Assembly: GCA_902595845.1 (NCBI GenBank)
Contig: CACJRN010000003.1
Location: forward strand, 1 to 64,000
Reading direction: 5' to 3'
Source of the DNA: an uncultured Gammaproteobacteria bacterium
GTDB lineage: Bacteria > Pseudomonadota > Gammaproteobacteria > Steroidobacterales > UBA11654
Length of the DNA stretch: 64,000 bases
The notes below the pieces were generated by a model. The model was not told where the DNA came from. It ran no database searches and saw nothing but the letters and a program-made list of their open reading frames with translations. Made by a program: the position numbers and the translations under genes. Position 1 is the first letter of the stretch; every line of letters starts with the position of its first letter. Positions 7,320 through 15,113 of this stretch are shown one piece after another.

Positions 7320-9485
7320 TCAAAGTTTTGATATGATCTGAACTCCCAATACTCTCGGATGAGAGTAATTACCAAATCTACCTCCGTTAGAGGCCGAATT
7401 AAGAAAACCTGTGAGATACTTTTCATCACCTAAATTCTTTGCATATAATTTTATGCTGAGATTTTCATCAGCATTTTTCCAGACCAAATTGAAGTTAAAA
7501 ACCGAGTAAGATTCTTGTGCGTAATCATTGAACTCAGTGAAGTGTGTTTTTGATCTAAAGATAGAATCCAATTGAAAGATCAATGATCCATTGTCTAGGT
7601 TTTTTGTGAATTGTAATCCAAGATTCAAACTATTCTTGGGAGAATGATTCAGATAATTGCCTTTTAATTGTTGGAATCCTGCCAAAGGGTTGAGACCATT
7701 CAGATTTATAAAATCATCATAAACAGCATCCAAGTATGAATAGGCTAACTTTAAATTGAGCTTATCATTAAAACTATGATTCAGCTCGATCTCCAAGCCA
7801 TCAACAGTAGCAATTCCAGCATTCTTGGTAACCGTCTGAGTCCCTATCACTTGAATTACCTGAAAGTTGGTATAGTCATAATTGAATATCGAAGCATTTA
7901 GACTTGTCTTTCCTGAATTTAAGTATCCTTTAACTCCAATTTCTGTTGCGTCTACCTCCTCAGGCTTATATGGCTCAGAACACTCATATGTCGCTATTCC
8001 TCCAGCCTTGAACCCCTCTGAGTATGACAAATAGGTATTGAATAATTCATTCAATTTTCTTTTTAAAACAACCCTTGAGGTATTGGACTCAAAGGTTTGA
8101 TTTAGTTTTCTATCACAAGTTGTCGATACAGGAATAAATTGCCCAAAATTTAAAAAAACTCGATTCAGTTGAACACTTGTAAACTCATCCCTAGTCTTTC
8201 TCATGCCAATGCTTAGCTCTGTTTTATCATCTATGATAAATGTACCATCCGCGAATATAGCCGTTGATTTGGTGTCAATATCTTTATGATCCCATTCCAA
8301 TTGTCCGGGAACTGGAAACCCAAAAATTGGTAGCGGTAAGTCAAATAGTGTTTTTCTAGTGGTCTCGTCATCCATATAGAATGTTCCAAGAATCCAGTTG
8401 CTGCTCTCTAAATCAAAACTCCAGTTTAATTCTTGCGTGATAGTTTCAGTTGTAGATGTATCAAATGTATCATATAGGTTCACGGCAGTGGCATCCCTAT
8501 CCATACTGAACTCATTATAATAATCCTGATAGGATGAGATTGATTTTAGGACACCGAATTCTGTTTCATATTTAATAGTAAGAGCTAATACTTCATACTC
8601 TCTTCTAGAATCATTACCGTGAATACTCTTAGAATTTGGTGTTAGATATACTTCATTTGGATTCAAGCTGATCGGAACACCGACTATTTGTGGTGTATCG
8701 ACGAGATATGCAAATGGTATGCGGTTATCAGTAATAAACTGAAAAATATTATTCGGTCCATCAATTTTTGTTTTTGCAATAATTAAATCAGTTGATATTG
8801 CATAATTGAGTTGTGATGATAATTTCAGTCTGACGGAAGTTCTATCTGATTTATTGACATCATCACATCCATTGGTTAGGCACTTGACATAACCTTTACC
8901 TTGATTTGTATTACTTGCTGAAATTCGATAGCTTGTTGTGTTAGTCAATGAATTACTATAAGCGAATTCTGTCTCGACTTGATCGAATGAAGCATAACCT
9001 ATTTTGAAGAAACCTTCTTTTGTCTCTGTTGGATTTGCAGTGATGTAGTTGACAACACCTCCATTTGAATTTCTTCCGTACAATGTTCCCTGTGGCCCTC
9101 TAATAACTTCAATTCGATCAAGATCAACTTCACCAAGTATAGATGACGTTGATTTTGATTGATAAACCCCATCAATGCTCACAGAAACTCCTGGTGCATT
9201 ATTAAATCCTGATACGCCTCGTATCGTTATATAGGGCTCGCCAAATATAGATGTATAACTCATGCTAGGAACCTGAAATTTTATTTCTTGTGGGCTAAGA
9301 ATCCCTTTTAAATTGATTTCTTCTGATTCCATTGTTGATATGGATGCAGGGGTGTCCTTCAGCAAAGTGTTTCTCTTCATTGAGGTAACTACAATTTCCT
9401 CAATCACATTCTGACTCATCAAGGGTCTAAAGAAAAAAAAGCAGATTATGACTGTTAAAATTGATACAAATTTTTTCATATTCAT
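7320..9485 (-). CDS. TonB-dependent outer-membrane receptor
   Basis: 721 residues: signal peptide (about 1-24), a TonB-box-like start EEIVVTSMKR at about 28-37, a plug domain with TPASISTMESEEI and GVSVSIDGVYQ, the RGPQGTLYGRNSNGGVVNY plug motif, then a 22-strand barrel ending in FGNYSHPRVLGVQIISKL. It should take up a large or scarce nutrient using proton-motive force relayed by TonB-ExbBD; the substrate cannot be read. The terminal residue is Leu rather than the more common Phe/Trp. Possible starts are ATG 9485 and ATG 9479; neither has a Shine-Dalgarno sequence, because the region before them is the T-tract of the proteorhodopsin terminator. Proteorhodopsin could help energise this uptake. 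Confidence 0.95.
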   Translation of the reverse strand: MNMKKFVSILTVIICFFFFRPLMSQNVIEEIVVTSMKRNTLLKDTPASISTMESEEINLKGILSPQEIKFQVPSMSYTSIFGEPYITIRGVSGFNNAPGVSVSIDGVYQSKSTSSILGEVDLDRIEVIRGPQGTLYGRNSNGGVVNYITANPTETKEGFFKIGYASFDQVETEFAYSNSLTNTTSYRISASNTNQGKGYVKCLTNGCDDVNKSDRTSVRLKLSSQLNYAISTDLIIAKTKIDGPNNIFQFITDNRIPFAYLVDTPQIVGVPISLNPNEVYLTPNSKSIHGNDSRREYEVLALTIKYETEFGVLKSISSYQDYYNEFSMDRDATAVNLYDTFDTSTTETITQELNWSFDLESSNWILGTFYMDDETTRKTLFDLPLPIFGFPVPGQLEWDHKDIDTKSTAIFADGTFIIDDKTELSIGMRKTRDEFTSVQLNRVFLNFGQFIPVSTTCDRKLNQTFESNTSRVVLKRKLNELFNTYLSYSEGFKAGGIATYECSEPYKPEEVDATEIGVKGYLNSGKTSLNASIFNYDYTNFQVIQVIGTQTVTKNAGIATVDGLEIELNHSFNDKLNLKLAYSYLDAVYDDFINLNGLNPLAGFQQLKGNYLNHSPKNSLNLGLQFTKNLDNGSLIFQLDSIFRSKTHFTEFNDYAQESYSVFNFNLVWKNADENLSIKLYAKNLGDEKYLTGFLNSASNGGRFGNYSHPRVLGVQIISKL

Positions 9486-9492
9486 TATTCTG

Positions 9493-9530
9493 AAAAAAAG
9501 CCCGAATTACTTCGGGCTTCTTTTTTTTCA
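9493..9530 (-). terminator. Rho-independent terminator after proteorhodopsin
   Basis: On the minus strand a stem of eight pairs (AGCCCGAA with TTCGGGCT, 9518-9511 and 9506-9499) encloses the four-base loop GTAA and is followed by seven T. It starts 26 bases after the proteorhodopsin stop. Its T-tract ends eight bases before the receptor ATG at 9485, so it also separates the two genes transcriptionally. Confidence 0.9.
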
Positions 9531-9543
9531 TTTGATAACTAAT

Positions 9544-10272
9544 TTAGTCGTTATCACTTATTGCGGCTACGTAAATTGCTAATCCAAACGCGATCTTGTT
9601 AATAAAATCAGCTAGGTTATAGATTAAGTTTGCGTTAGCCATATCAGGTGCATCTCCCATGCCTAGAAGATAACCAATTGGATATATCGCCCATCCAACT
9701 GTAACGATCCATCTTATGGTATTGAAGGCTGATTGAGCAGCAGCATTGCCACTGCCAGCATTTAGTTTCCCTGCTTCACCAAAGAATACTTCATAAATGA
9801 TGAGCAACCAGCCAGCCATTCCTATTATGAAACATATCAGTGCATTCGATCCTGTTTCACCTAGGAATCCAGCAATCAACATGACGAGTGAATAAATAAG
9901 CAACTTCCAAAAAACATTGCTGCCAACATTCGTGCATACCCTCAAAATTAAATAGAATTCTATAATTTGCAATGGAACGGTAATCAACCAGTCTATATAT
10001 CTAAAGACTGTTGGCGAACCTTGAGTGTCAACCCACACACCTCTCATATATAGGTAATGCCAGAACGCAATACCTGTAACCAATCCGGCCACAGAAAGAG
10101 ATGTCTTCCATTTACCTTGAACATTATCTCTTTCAACGAAAAAAAATACGGTTGCTGCTAGCATTGCTGCAGTGACTAACCAGAAAGAGATACCTGTAAT
10201 ATCTTGCGTTTGAAGGTCAGCCGCAAATGTTGGTGTGCTGAAACCCGCAAGTATAACTAAAAGAAACTTCAT
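9544..10272 (-). CDS. Proteorhodopsin, blue-absorbing type, light-driven proton pump
   Basis: 242 residues from ATG 10272, which has a clean AAGGAG five bases upstream; the longer reading from 10293 would place this ribosome site inside the gene. A signal peptide (about 1-18, ending TFA) precedes seven spans. Key residues: H72 and D94 (counter-ion/proton acceptor pair) in RYIDWLITVP, E105 as proton donor, and the retinal Schiff-base K226 in DFINKIAFG. The spectral tuning position (Leu105 in green eBAC31A08) is Gln102 here, in VPLQIIEF, predicting blue absorption as in open or deeper ocean types. It is a single-gene unit with its own promoter and terminator. No carotenoid or retinal genes (crt, blh) are in this window. 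Confidence 0.98.
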   Translation of the reverse strand: MKFLLVILAGFSTPTFAADLQTQDITGISFWLVTAAMLAATVFFFVERDNVQGKWKTSLSVAGLVTGIAFWHYLYMRGVWVDTQGSPTVFRYIDWLITVPLQIIEFYLILRVCTNVGSNVFWKLLIYSLVMLIAGFLGETGSNALICFIIGMAGWLLIIYEVFFGEAGKLNAGSGNAAAQSAFNTIRWIVTVGWAIYPIGYLLGMGDAPDMANANLIYNLADFINKIAFGLAIYVAAISDND

Positions 10273-10313
10273 AGAGACTCCTTGTTTGTACATTTTGTTA
10301 CAATTCGATAAAA

Positions 10314-10342
10314 ATCTTATTCAAGGATTCGAATTTTGTAAA
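10314..10342 (-). promoter_or_regulatory. Candidate proteorhodopsin promoter
   Basis: Minus strand TTTACA (10342-10337) and TAAGAT (10319-10314) with a 17-base spacer. Transcription would begin near 10307, giving a leader of about 35 bases that includes the AAGGAG ribosome site at 10283-10278. The tRNA-Ser gene ends just upstream on the same strand. Confidence 0.55.
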
Positions 10343-10367
10343 TATTTTTTCTTTAGAATTTTTCGAC

Positions 10368-10457
10368 TGGCGGAGAGGGAGGGATTCGAACCCCCGGACG
10401 GTTTAACCCGTCAACGGTTTTCAAGACCGCCGCATTCGACCGCTCTGCCACCTCTCC
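10368..10457 (-). tRNA. tRNA-Ser (anticodon TGA)
   Basis: Ninety bases on the minus strand, beginning GGAGAGG and ending CCTCTCCG-CCA with CCA encoded. The acceptor stem pairs, the D arm GGCAGAGCGGTCG is present, the anticodon loop is TTGAAAA with anticodon TGA, a long variable arm (TTGACGGGTTAAACCGTC) marks a class II serine tRNA, and the T arm GGGGGTTCGAATCCCTC is intact. It reads UCA and UCN codons. A small plus-strand frame across it is spurious. Confidence 0.98.
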
Positions 10458-10540
10458 TATAGATTTAGATTAGTATTTTATAGACATTATTTATGTTTTA
10501 AAACAATAAAAGTAAGCCTGCGTGATGTTTGTTCATAAGT

Positions 10541-10568
10541 TGCTATAATCGATAGCAAGTATCGATAG
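10541..10568 (+). promoter_or_regulatory. Extended -10 promoter with a repeated ATCGATAG element, upstream of the BKACE gene
   Basis: TGC-TATAAT (10541-10549) is an extended -10 element with a consensus hexamer. Directly over the predicted start site the eight-base word ATCGATAG occurs twice (10548-10555 and 10561-10568), and the seven-base arms ATCGATA (10548-10554) and TATCGAT (10560-10566) form an inverted repeat with a five-base gap. This position suits a repressor operator. No convincing -35 element is visible. The remaining bases 10458-10610 also hold the divergent upstream region of tRNA-Ser and a possible 12-codon leader frame (10576-10614). Confidence 0.45.
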
Positions 10569-10610
10569 AAACATCATGGGTAATACAAAGAAATTAATAG
10601 AGATTTGCAA

Positions 10611-11498
10611 ATGAATCGCAATATTATTGTCACCTGTGCTGTAACTGGTTCAGGTGATTCTGTCGGAAAGCATCCTGGTGTTCCAGTCACTCCAAAAGAA
10701 ATTGCAGATGCAGCGATTGAATCTGGAAAGGCAGGAGCTGCTATTGCTCATATCCATGTTAGAGAACCTGAGACCGGAAAACCGAGCCGGCGTGTTGATT
10801 TGTACCGTGAGGTGGTTGAACGAATTAGAGAAAGCGATGTTGATATCATCATCAATCTTACAACAGGCATGGGTGGTGATCTCTTTTTGGGTCCTGATGA
10901 AGAACCCATGAATCTTGGAAAAGATACCGACTGTGTTGGAATGATGGAGCGAATGGTACATGTTGAAGAACTTTTGCCAGAAATCTGTTCTCTAGATTGT
11001 GGATCCTTTAATTATGCTGAGGGTGATTATGTTTACATTTCGACACCAAATATGTTGGAACAAGGAGCAAGGAGACTGCAAGAGATAGGAGTAAAGCCAG
11101 AACTCGAAGTCTTTGAGTTGGGTCATCTCTCATTTGCTAAATATCTCATCGATAAGGGATTACTTGATGATCCACCATTATTCCAAATCTGTTTAGGGAT
11201 TCGTTGGGCAGCTGAAGCCAATACTGCCTCTTTTAAAAATATGGTCGAGGCACTTCCAGACAATTGCAACTGGGCAGGATTTGGTACTGGTGCGATGGAA
11301 ATGCCAATGGTTGCACAAGCGGTACTTTTGGGAGGAAATATTCGTGTCGGCCTTGAAGATAATTTATATTTAGAAAGAGGTGTTTTTGCTTCGAATGCAC
11401 AACTGGTTGAAAAAGCTTGCAACATTGTGCAACTAATGGGTTGCTCAATACAAACGCCTTCAGAAGCTAGGCAAACACTTGGTTTAAACAAACCCTGA
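10611..11498 (+). CDS. BKACE-family beta-keto acid cleavage enzyme (DUF849)
   Basis: About 295 residues, a TIM-barrel metal enzyme that condenses a beta-keto acid with acetyl-CoA and splits off acetoacetate, leaving the CoA ester of the rest. Zinc ligands H47 and H49 are seen in [30 protein letters not shown] and [11 protein letters not shown] match the conserved core of the family. Start ATG 10611 is preferred over TTG 10605. The gene for a 4HBT-type thioesterase follows nine bases later. That pair matches the last steps of L-carnitine breakdown (dehydrocarnitine to betainyl-CoA to glycine betaine). No carnitine dehydrogenase is present here, so other beta-keto acids remain possible. Confidence 0.92.
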   Translation: MNRNIIVTCAVTGSGDSVGKHPGVPVTPKEIADAAIESGKAGAAIAHIHVREPETGKPSRRVDLYREVVERIRESDVDIIINLTTGMGGDLFLGPDEEPMNLGKDTDCVGMMERMVHVEELLPEICSLDCGSFNYAEGDYVYISTPNMLEQGARRLQEIGVKPELEVFELGHLSFAKYLIDKGLLDDPPLFQICLGIRWAAEANTASFKNMVEALPDNCNWAGFGTGAMEMPMVAQAVLLGGNIRVGLEDNLYLERGVFASNAQLVEKACNIVQLMGCSIQTPSEARQTLGLNKP

Positions 11499-11507
11499 TA
11501 GGAGATA

Positions 11508-11927
11508 ATGATGATTCCAGTTCAAAAAAGCGTTGCCCATCCATGGATGTGTGATGTTTTAGGCCACATGACCACGCGTCACTATGTGGCAATGTTTGAT
11601 GATGCAGCCTACCATATGCTTTACTCAGTCTTTGGATGGACAGGTTCAAGCGATAATGAGAATAGAATTGCTTGGGCTGACGTCCAACATACGATCGATT
11701 ATAAAGCTGAAGTTTCAGCGGGTGACATACTTGAAATTGAGGCAAAGCTGACCAAAATTGGCAATAAATCAATCACAATTTACTATGAGATGAAAAATAT
11801 TGGCAACAATGAAGTCGCAGCAACACTCCAAGTCATATCTGTTCTTTTTGACCTACAGACTCGAGAATCAGTCGTGATATCAGAAGATCTGAAAGATCTT
11901 GCTTCAAAACACTTAGATAAGGCTTAA
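11508..11927 (+). CDS. 4HBT-type hotdog thioesterase, partner of BKACE
   Basis: 139 residues; single hotdog domain with the N-terminal pattern HPWMCDVLGHMTTRHYVAMF, where Asp and the GHM-x-x-x-x-Y stretch match the active helix of 4-hydroxybenzoyl-CoA-type thioesterases, including the betainyl-CoA thioesterases of carnitine catabolism. It should hydrolyse the acyl-CoA released by the upstream BKACE. Two Met codons open the frame (11508 and 11511); a GGAG at 11501-11504 lies four or seven bases before them, making the second slightly better placed. It shares its operon only with the BKACE gene and ends 20 bases before a convergent gene. Confidence 0.88.
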   Translation: MMIPVQKSVAHPWMCDVLGHMTTRHYVAMFDDAAYHMLYSVFGWTGSSDNENRIAWADVQHTIDYKAEVSAGDILEIEAKLTKIGNKSITIYYEMKNIGNNEVAATLQVISVLFDLQTRESVVISEDLKDLASKHLDKA

Positions 11928-11947
11928 AAATATTTTTTGGTTTTTAT

Positions 11948-12958
11948 TTATTGCTTCGGTGACAACAAATAATGTGATACAAACCACTCCTTGCCATTGT
12001 TGATGCTAAAGAATTCAGAGCAAGCTATATAAAACAATCTCCATCTATAAAAATGAATGGATGGGTTTTCATAATGATTTTGAAAAATACTCATTATTTT
12101 TTGCTTTGAATGATCATGAATTTTGAGCCATTCATTAAGCGTCCTGGTGTATTGAATACCATTAACTTTCCACGTCTTTTTTACTTCGAATTCACTGAAG
12201 TGAGAGAAGATATCATGAGAAGGCATTATCCCTCCTCTAAAAAAGTTTCGAGTCATCCAATCTTTCTCTCCAGATTCCTCATATAGATAAGCTGTTTCTT
12301 TGTGACAGAAGATGTGTATAAAAAGTAAGCCATCTGGCTTTAGGAGATGCTTAACTTTTTGCAAAAGAGCCTCATAGTTTCTCATGTGCTCAAACATTTC
12401 TATTGATACTACTCGATCAAATTGTTGATTTAGATTTAAAGAATTAACATCCTGCACTTCTGGATGCAGGTTCTCCAAGTTCTTCTCTTTTGCAATGTTT
12501 TTAATGTGTTCAATCTGGTCATTGGAGTTACTCACTGAATATATAGCAGAGTTTGGAAATCGTTCTGCTAGAAACAGGGATAAACTTCCCCATCCACATC
12601 CCAAATCTAGAATCATTTGACCATCTTCTATCTTTGCTCTTTCTAAATATGATTCCATCATCTTGATTTCAGCCTCACCAAGAGAGACGCTTTTATCATC
12701 AAACCAACAACATGAGTATTTCAGTTTAGGTCCGAGAACGGCTTTAAAATAATCTGCTGGGACCTCATAGTGTTGCTCATTAGCATCGATCGTGTTTTCT
12801 GCGATTGGTCCAGTCTTTAAGCCATCAATGACTGACATCTTTCTCTCTTCATTGTTTGCTTCAACAAGTCTTGAAAGAGAGAATCGTTTTATAAAGAGCC
12901 TAAGTAATACATCTGGAATAAGTCCGCGTTCAGCAAGGTAAATACCCATAGTAATCAT
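11948..12958 (-). CDS. Cyclopropane-fatty-acid synthase-type SAM methyltransferase
   Basis: 336 residues. An N-terminal helical region with HYEVPADYFKAVLGPKLKYS precedes a class I methyltransferase fold: SAM motif ILDLGCGWGSLS at about 112-123, SVSNSNDQIEHI, and the VVSIEMFEHM motif typical of CFA/mycolic-acid methyltransferases. Its N-terminal part is shorter than in E. coli Cfa (382 aa) and it resembles the coclaurine N-methyltransferase-like branch, so the substrate may be lipid or small molecule. The ATG at 12958 has AGGAAA seven bases upstream. It is the last gene of the minus set PNPOx-like, SDR, lipoprotein, methyltransferase. Confidence 0.86.
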   Translation of the reverse strand: MITMGIYLAERGLIPDVLLRLFIKRFSLSRLVEANNEERKMSVIDGLKTGPIAENTIDANEQHYEVPADYFKAVLGPKLKYSCCWFDDKSVSLGEAEIKMMESYLERAKIEDGQMILDLGCGWGSLSLFLAERFPNSAIYSVSNSNDQIEHIKNIAKEKNLENLHPEVQDVNSLNLNQQFDRVVSIEMFEHMRNYEALLQKVKHLLKPDGLLFIHIFCHKETAYLYEESGEKDWMTRNFFRGGIMPSHDIFSHFSEFEVKKTWKVNGIQYTRTLNEWLKIHDHSKQKIMSIFQNHYENPSIHFYRWRLFYIACSEFFSINNGKEWFVSHYLLSPKQ

Positions 12959-12967
12959 TTCAATTTC

Positions 12968-13585
12968 CTACTGTGAATTGGGATTGACAATAGGAATCCA
13001 ATCCAAGACTTCTGAAGCATTGTTTGTCATAGTTTGTTGTCCCATTTCATTTTCAAATAAAAGATTCCTGTTGAGATTATATTTTCTTGTAATGACTTTA
13101 TACACACTTACTGATGAAAAAAGGGCTTTGCCTTCATAATCTCCATCTTTAATGATGTTGGTTCCAGTTTCCACCTCAAGCGGATCTTTAAGAAAGCCTG
13201 AAGTTAGATCCCCGATGGATTTATACCTCACGCATTTTCTTTGATTGATAGATTTTTTATTTTTGAAATTACATGCTGGATCATCCCTGATAATCTCTCT
13301 GTTTTCTGAATCATTGGATAGAATCACGAAAAATGGAAAATCATTTTCTAATGATAATTCAGCCGATCTAAGAAGTGAGTAATCAACCACCCTTTGAGCT
13401 TCTGCATCAGATTTATTTATCCATTGCGAACCCTCATAAACTACTCGGTAATGATTTGCTACCTCATTGACAAGATTCTCTGAAAATCCATCAATAACAC
13501 TCTGACTTTGATCACCAGTTGTAGAACAAGCAATGATCATGAGGACTGGTACAATGGTCATAATTTTTTTCAAATAGTTATTCAT
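12968..13585 (-). CDS. Small lipoprotein, CC0125/CC1285-like
   Basis: 205 residues from ATG 13585; the longer reading would run back into the SDR gene. The N-terminus is a lipoprotein signal with IIAC as lipobox. After it the segment VVDYSLLRSAELSLENDFPFFVIL resembles the 'YLLYRAAELTLERGYDYF' signature of the CC0125/CC1285 lipoprotein family. The rest is mostly beta-strand with two cysteines around a short basic loop (CNFKNKKSINQRKC). The function of the family is unknown. The SDR stop is one base from this start, as in the hydrolase/fluC pair, indicating coupled translation. Confidence 0.74.
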   Translation of the reverse strand: MNNYLKKIMTIVPVLMIIACSTTGDQSQSVIDGFSENLVNEVANHYRVVYEGSQWINKSDAEAQRVVDYSLLRSAELSLENDFPFFVILSNDSENREIIRDDPACNFKNKKSINQRKCVRYKSIGDLTSGFLKDPLEVETGTNIIKDGDYEGKALFSSVSVYKVITRKYNLNRNLLFENEMGQQTMTNNASEVLDWIPIVNPNSQ

Positions 13586-13586
13586 T

Positions 13587-14393
13587 TCAGGTTTCTTTCT
13601 TTTCATATCTTCCAGGTGCTAGGGTATTCTCCAACAGTCTAATAAACCAATATGGAGTCGCCTTCAGTAGAAAAACTAAAAATTTATAGGTTTTTGTAGG
13701 TACACATAAGGACTTGCCTTTAAACATTGCATCCACGCCCTCTTTTGCAATCCTATCAGCACTGAATTTCATAAATGAAGGAACATCATCCATCATTTTT
13801 TGAACATTGCTCGCTGTATGGAAATTTGTCACTGTAAACCCAGGGCACACCGCAGTAGATGTGATGCCGATGTGGTTATAACTTGAGTTCAATGCATCAC
13901 TGAATCGATTCATGAAGGTTTTGATTGGACCGTAAAGAACTTGAATAGCTGAAGGTGGAGCAAATGCTGCAACCGAGGATACAATCATTATTTTACCTCT
14001 TTTCTTTTCAACCATATCACTGACAAATAGTTTGGTAAGACTGATGACTGACGTTGCCAAAACTCTAATAAATTTTTCCTCATCCTCTAGTGATGTGACG
14101 TGAAATGGTGTGGCAATACCATACCCAGCATTATTGACAAGAATCTCGATGTCATACCCTCTTTCCTTTGTGGTTTGATAGATATGTCTCACAGACTCTT
14201 TGTTTGCTAAATCGCTTGAAATGTAATCAGATGAAATATCAAATTCGTCAGATAGTTGATTACAACAATCTTGAAGATTTTGTTCATTTCTTGAAACCAA
14301 AAGAATATTGTATCCTCGTCCAGCAAGATCTTTTGCAATCTCGAAACCTATCCCTGAAGATCCACCTGTAATGAGTGCATATGCATTATTCAT
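13587..14393 (-). CDS. SDR-family oxidoreductase
   Basis: 268 residues, a full-length classical short-chain dehydrogenase. Motifs: TGGSSGIG for the nucleotide, NNAGYG, the catalytic Ser in IVSSVAAF, and YGPIK carrying the active-site Tyr and Lys. SRN after the second strand favours NADP. It is closely similar in motif details to the truncated SDR at the left edge, so these are likely paralogues. Within the operon it lies between a flavoprotein-like gene and a lipoprotein gene; the end of the operon is a CFA-type methyltransferase, which suggests a role in lipid or polyunsaturated/secondary lipid processing, but this is inference. Confidence 0.92.
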   Translation of the reverse strand: MNNAYALITGGSSGIGFEIAKDLAGRGYNILLVSRNEQNLQDCCNQLSDEFDISSDYISSDLANKESVRHIYQTTKERGYDIEILVNNAGYGIATPFHVTSLEDEEKFIRVLATSVISLTKLFVSDMVEKKRGKIMIVSSVAAFAPPSAIQVLYGPIKTFMNRFSDALNSSYNHIGITSTAVCPGFTVTNFHTASNVQKMMDDVPSFMKFSADRIAKEGVDAMFKGKSLCVPTKTYKFLVFLLKATPYWFIRLLENTLAPGRYEKKET

Positions 14394-14433
14394 AATTGTT
14401 TAAACTCCTAAATTTTATTTTGCTCATAATGAG

Positions 14434-15063
14434 CTATGGAATCAACCAAGATGACTGATGCTCTCCTGTTGTCCAGTTATGAATAGCTCTTCTGTGACCA
14501 CTCTTTTTTAGATAGAGGAACTCCATTGATTCAAACTGAAAAACAAGTACGCAAAAGTTTTCAAATCCATTTGTTGATTCGAAGTCAAAAGTTGAAGGAT
14601 CAAACCCAGAAGGATCATTAATTCTTGTTCCTGGCGGCCCGCCCACAAAATAACATTCTTTTGACATCTCCTTTGATAGCTCCCAAGAACCTTTGGTGAC
14701 TTCATCATTGTGATGAAGGTTTATTTTTCCATCAAATCGTATCTGAATTTTTAGATTTGGATCATAACCATGAATTGCAGCATGAGAGTCCTTCTTGAGT
14801 TGCTCTATCTTCACTGACCTAAAATCAGTATGAAACCTGATCAATCTTTTATCAGGATCAAATTCTCTGAGAACCATTGTTCGAGTGGACACTCTATTTC
14901 CATCGAAGGTTGATAGAGTTGGTGTGTGAAAAAGAGTGTGTCTATTTTTTGATGCAATTTCTAGGATACTAAAAGCCGCTTTTAGTGTTTGATCTAATTC
15001 TAAATACTCTTCTGGCAAGTGGGAGAGATCTGAATATTTATCATTGTGTTTATTTTGAGTCAT
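14434..15063 (-). CDS. PNPOx-like flavin-binding split-barrel protein
   Basis: About 209 residues, similar in size to PdxH. STRTMVLREFDPDKRLIRFHTDFRSVKIEQL matches the FMN-binding beta-barrel core of pyridoxamine 5'-phosphate oxidase relatives, and the C-terminal LKKSGHRRAIHNW resembles the PNPOx C-terminal dimer motif. The middle FVGGPPGTRINDPSGFD is not typical of true PdxH, so I call it PNPOx-like rather than pdxH. ATG 15063 is chosen over TTG 15066. It is the first gene of the operon that runs to 11948 and is divergent from the MFS gene at 15114. Confidence 0.78.
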   Translation of the reverse strand: MTQNKHNDKYSDLSHLPEEYLELDQTLKAAFSILEIASKNRHTLFHTPTLSTFDGNRVSTRTMVLREFDPDKRLIRFHTDFRSVKIEQLKKDSHAAIHGYDPNLKIQIRFDGKINLHHNDEVTKGSWELSKEMSKECYFVGGPPGTRINDPSGFDPSTFDFESTNGFENFCVLVFQFESMEFLYLKKSGHRRAIHNWTTGEHQSSWLIP

Positions 15064-15113
15064 CAAAAGAAATTTTTAAGTACAATGATTTTATTATATT
15101 TCATTTGAACAAT

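Noticed and set aside
10235-10462. Plus-strand frame of 75 codons
   Set aside because: It runs antisense through tRNA-Ser and the proteorhodopsin 5' end; its GFEPPDGLTR-like ending is simply the reverse reading of the T arm.
11928-11947. T-rich stretch between the thioesterase and methyltransferase genes
   Set aside because: No stem precedes the T residues on either strand, so a terminator cannot be supported.
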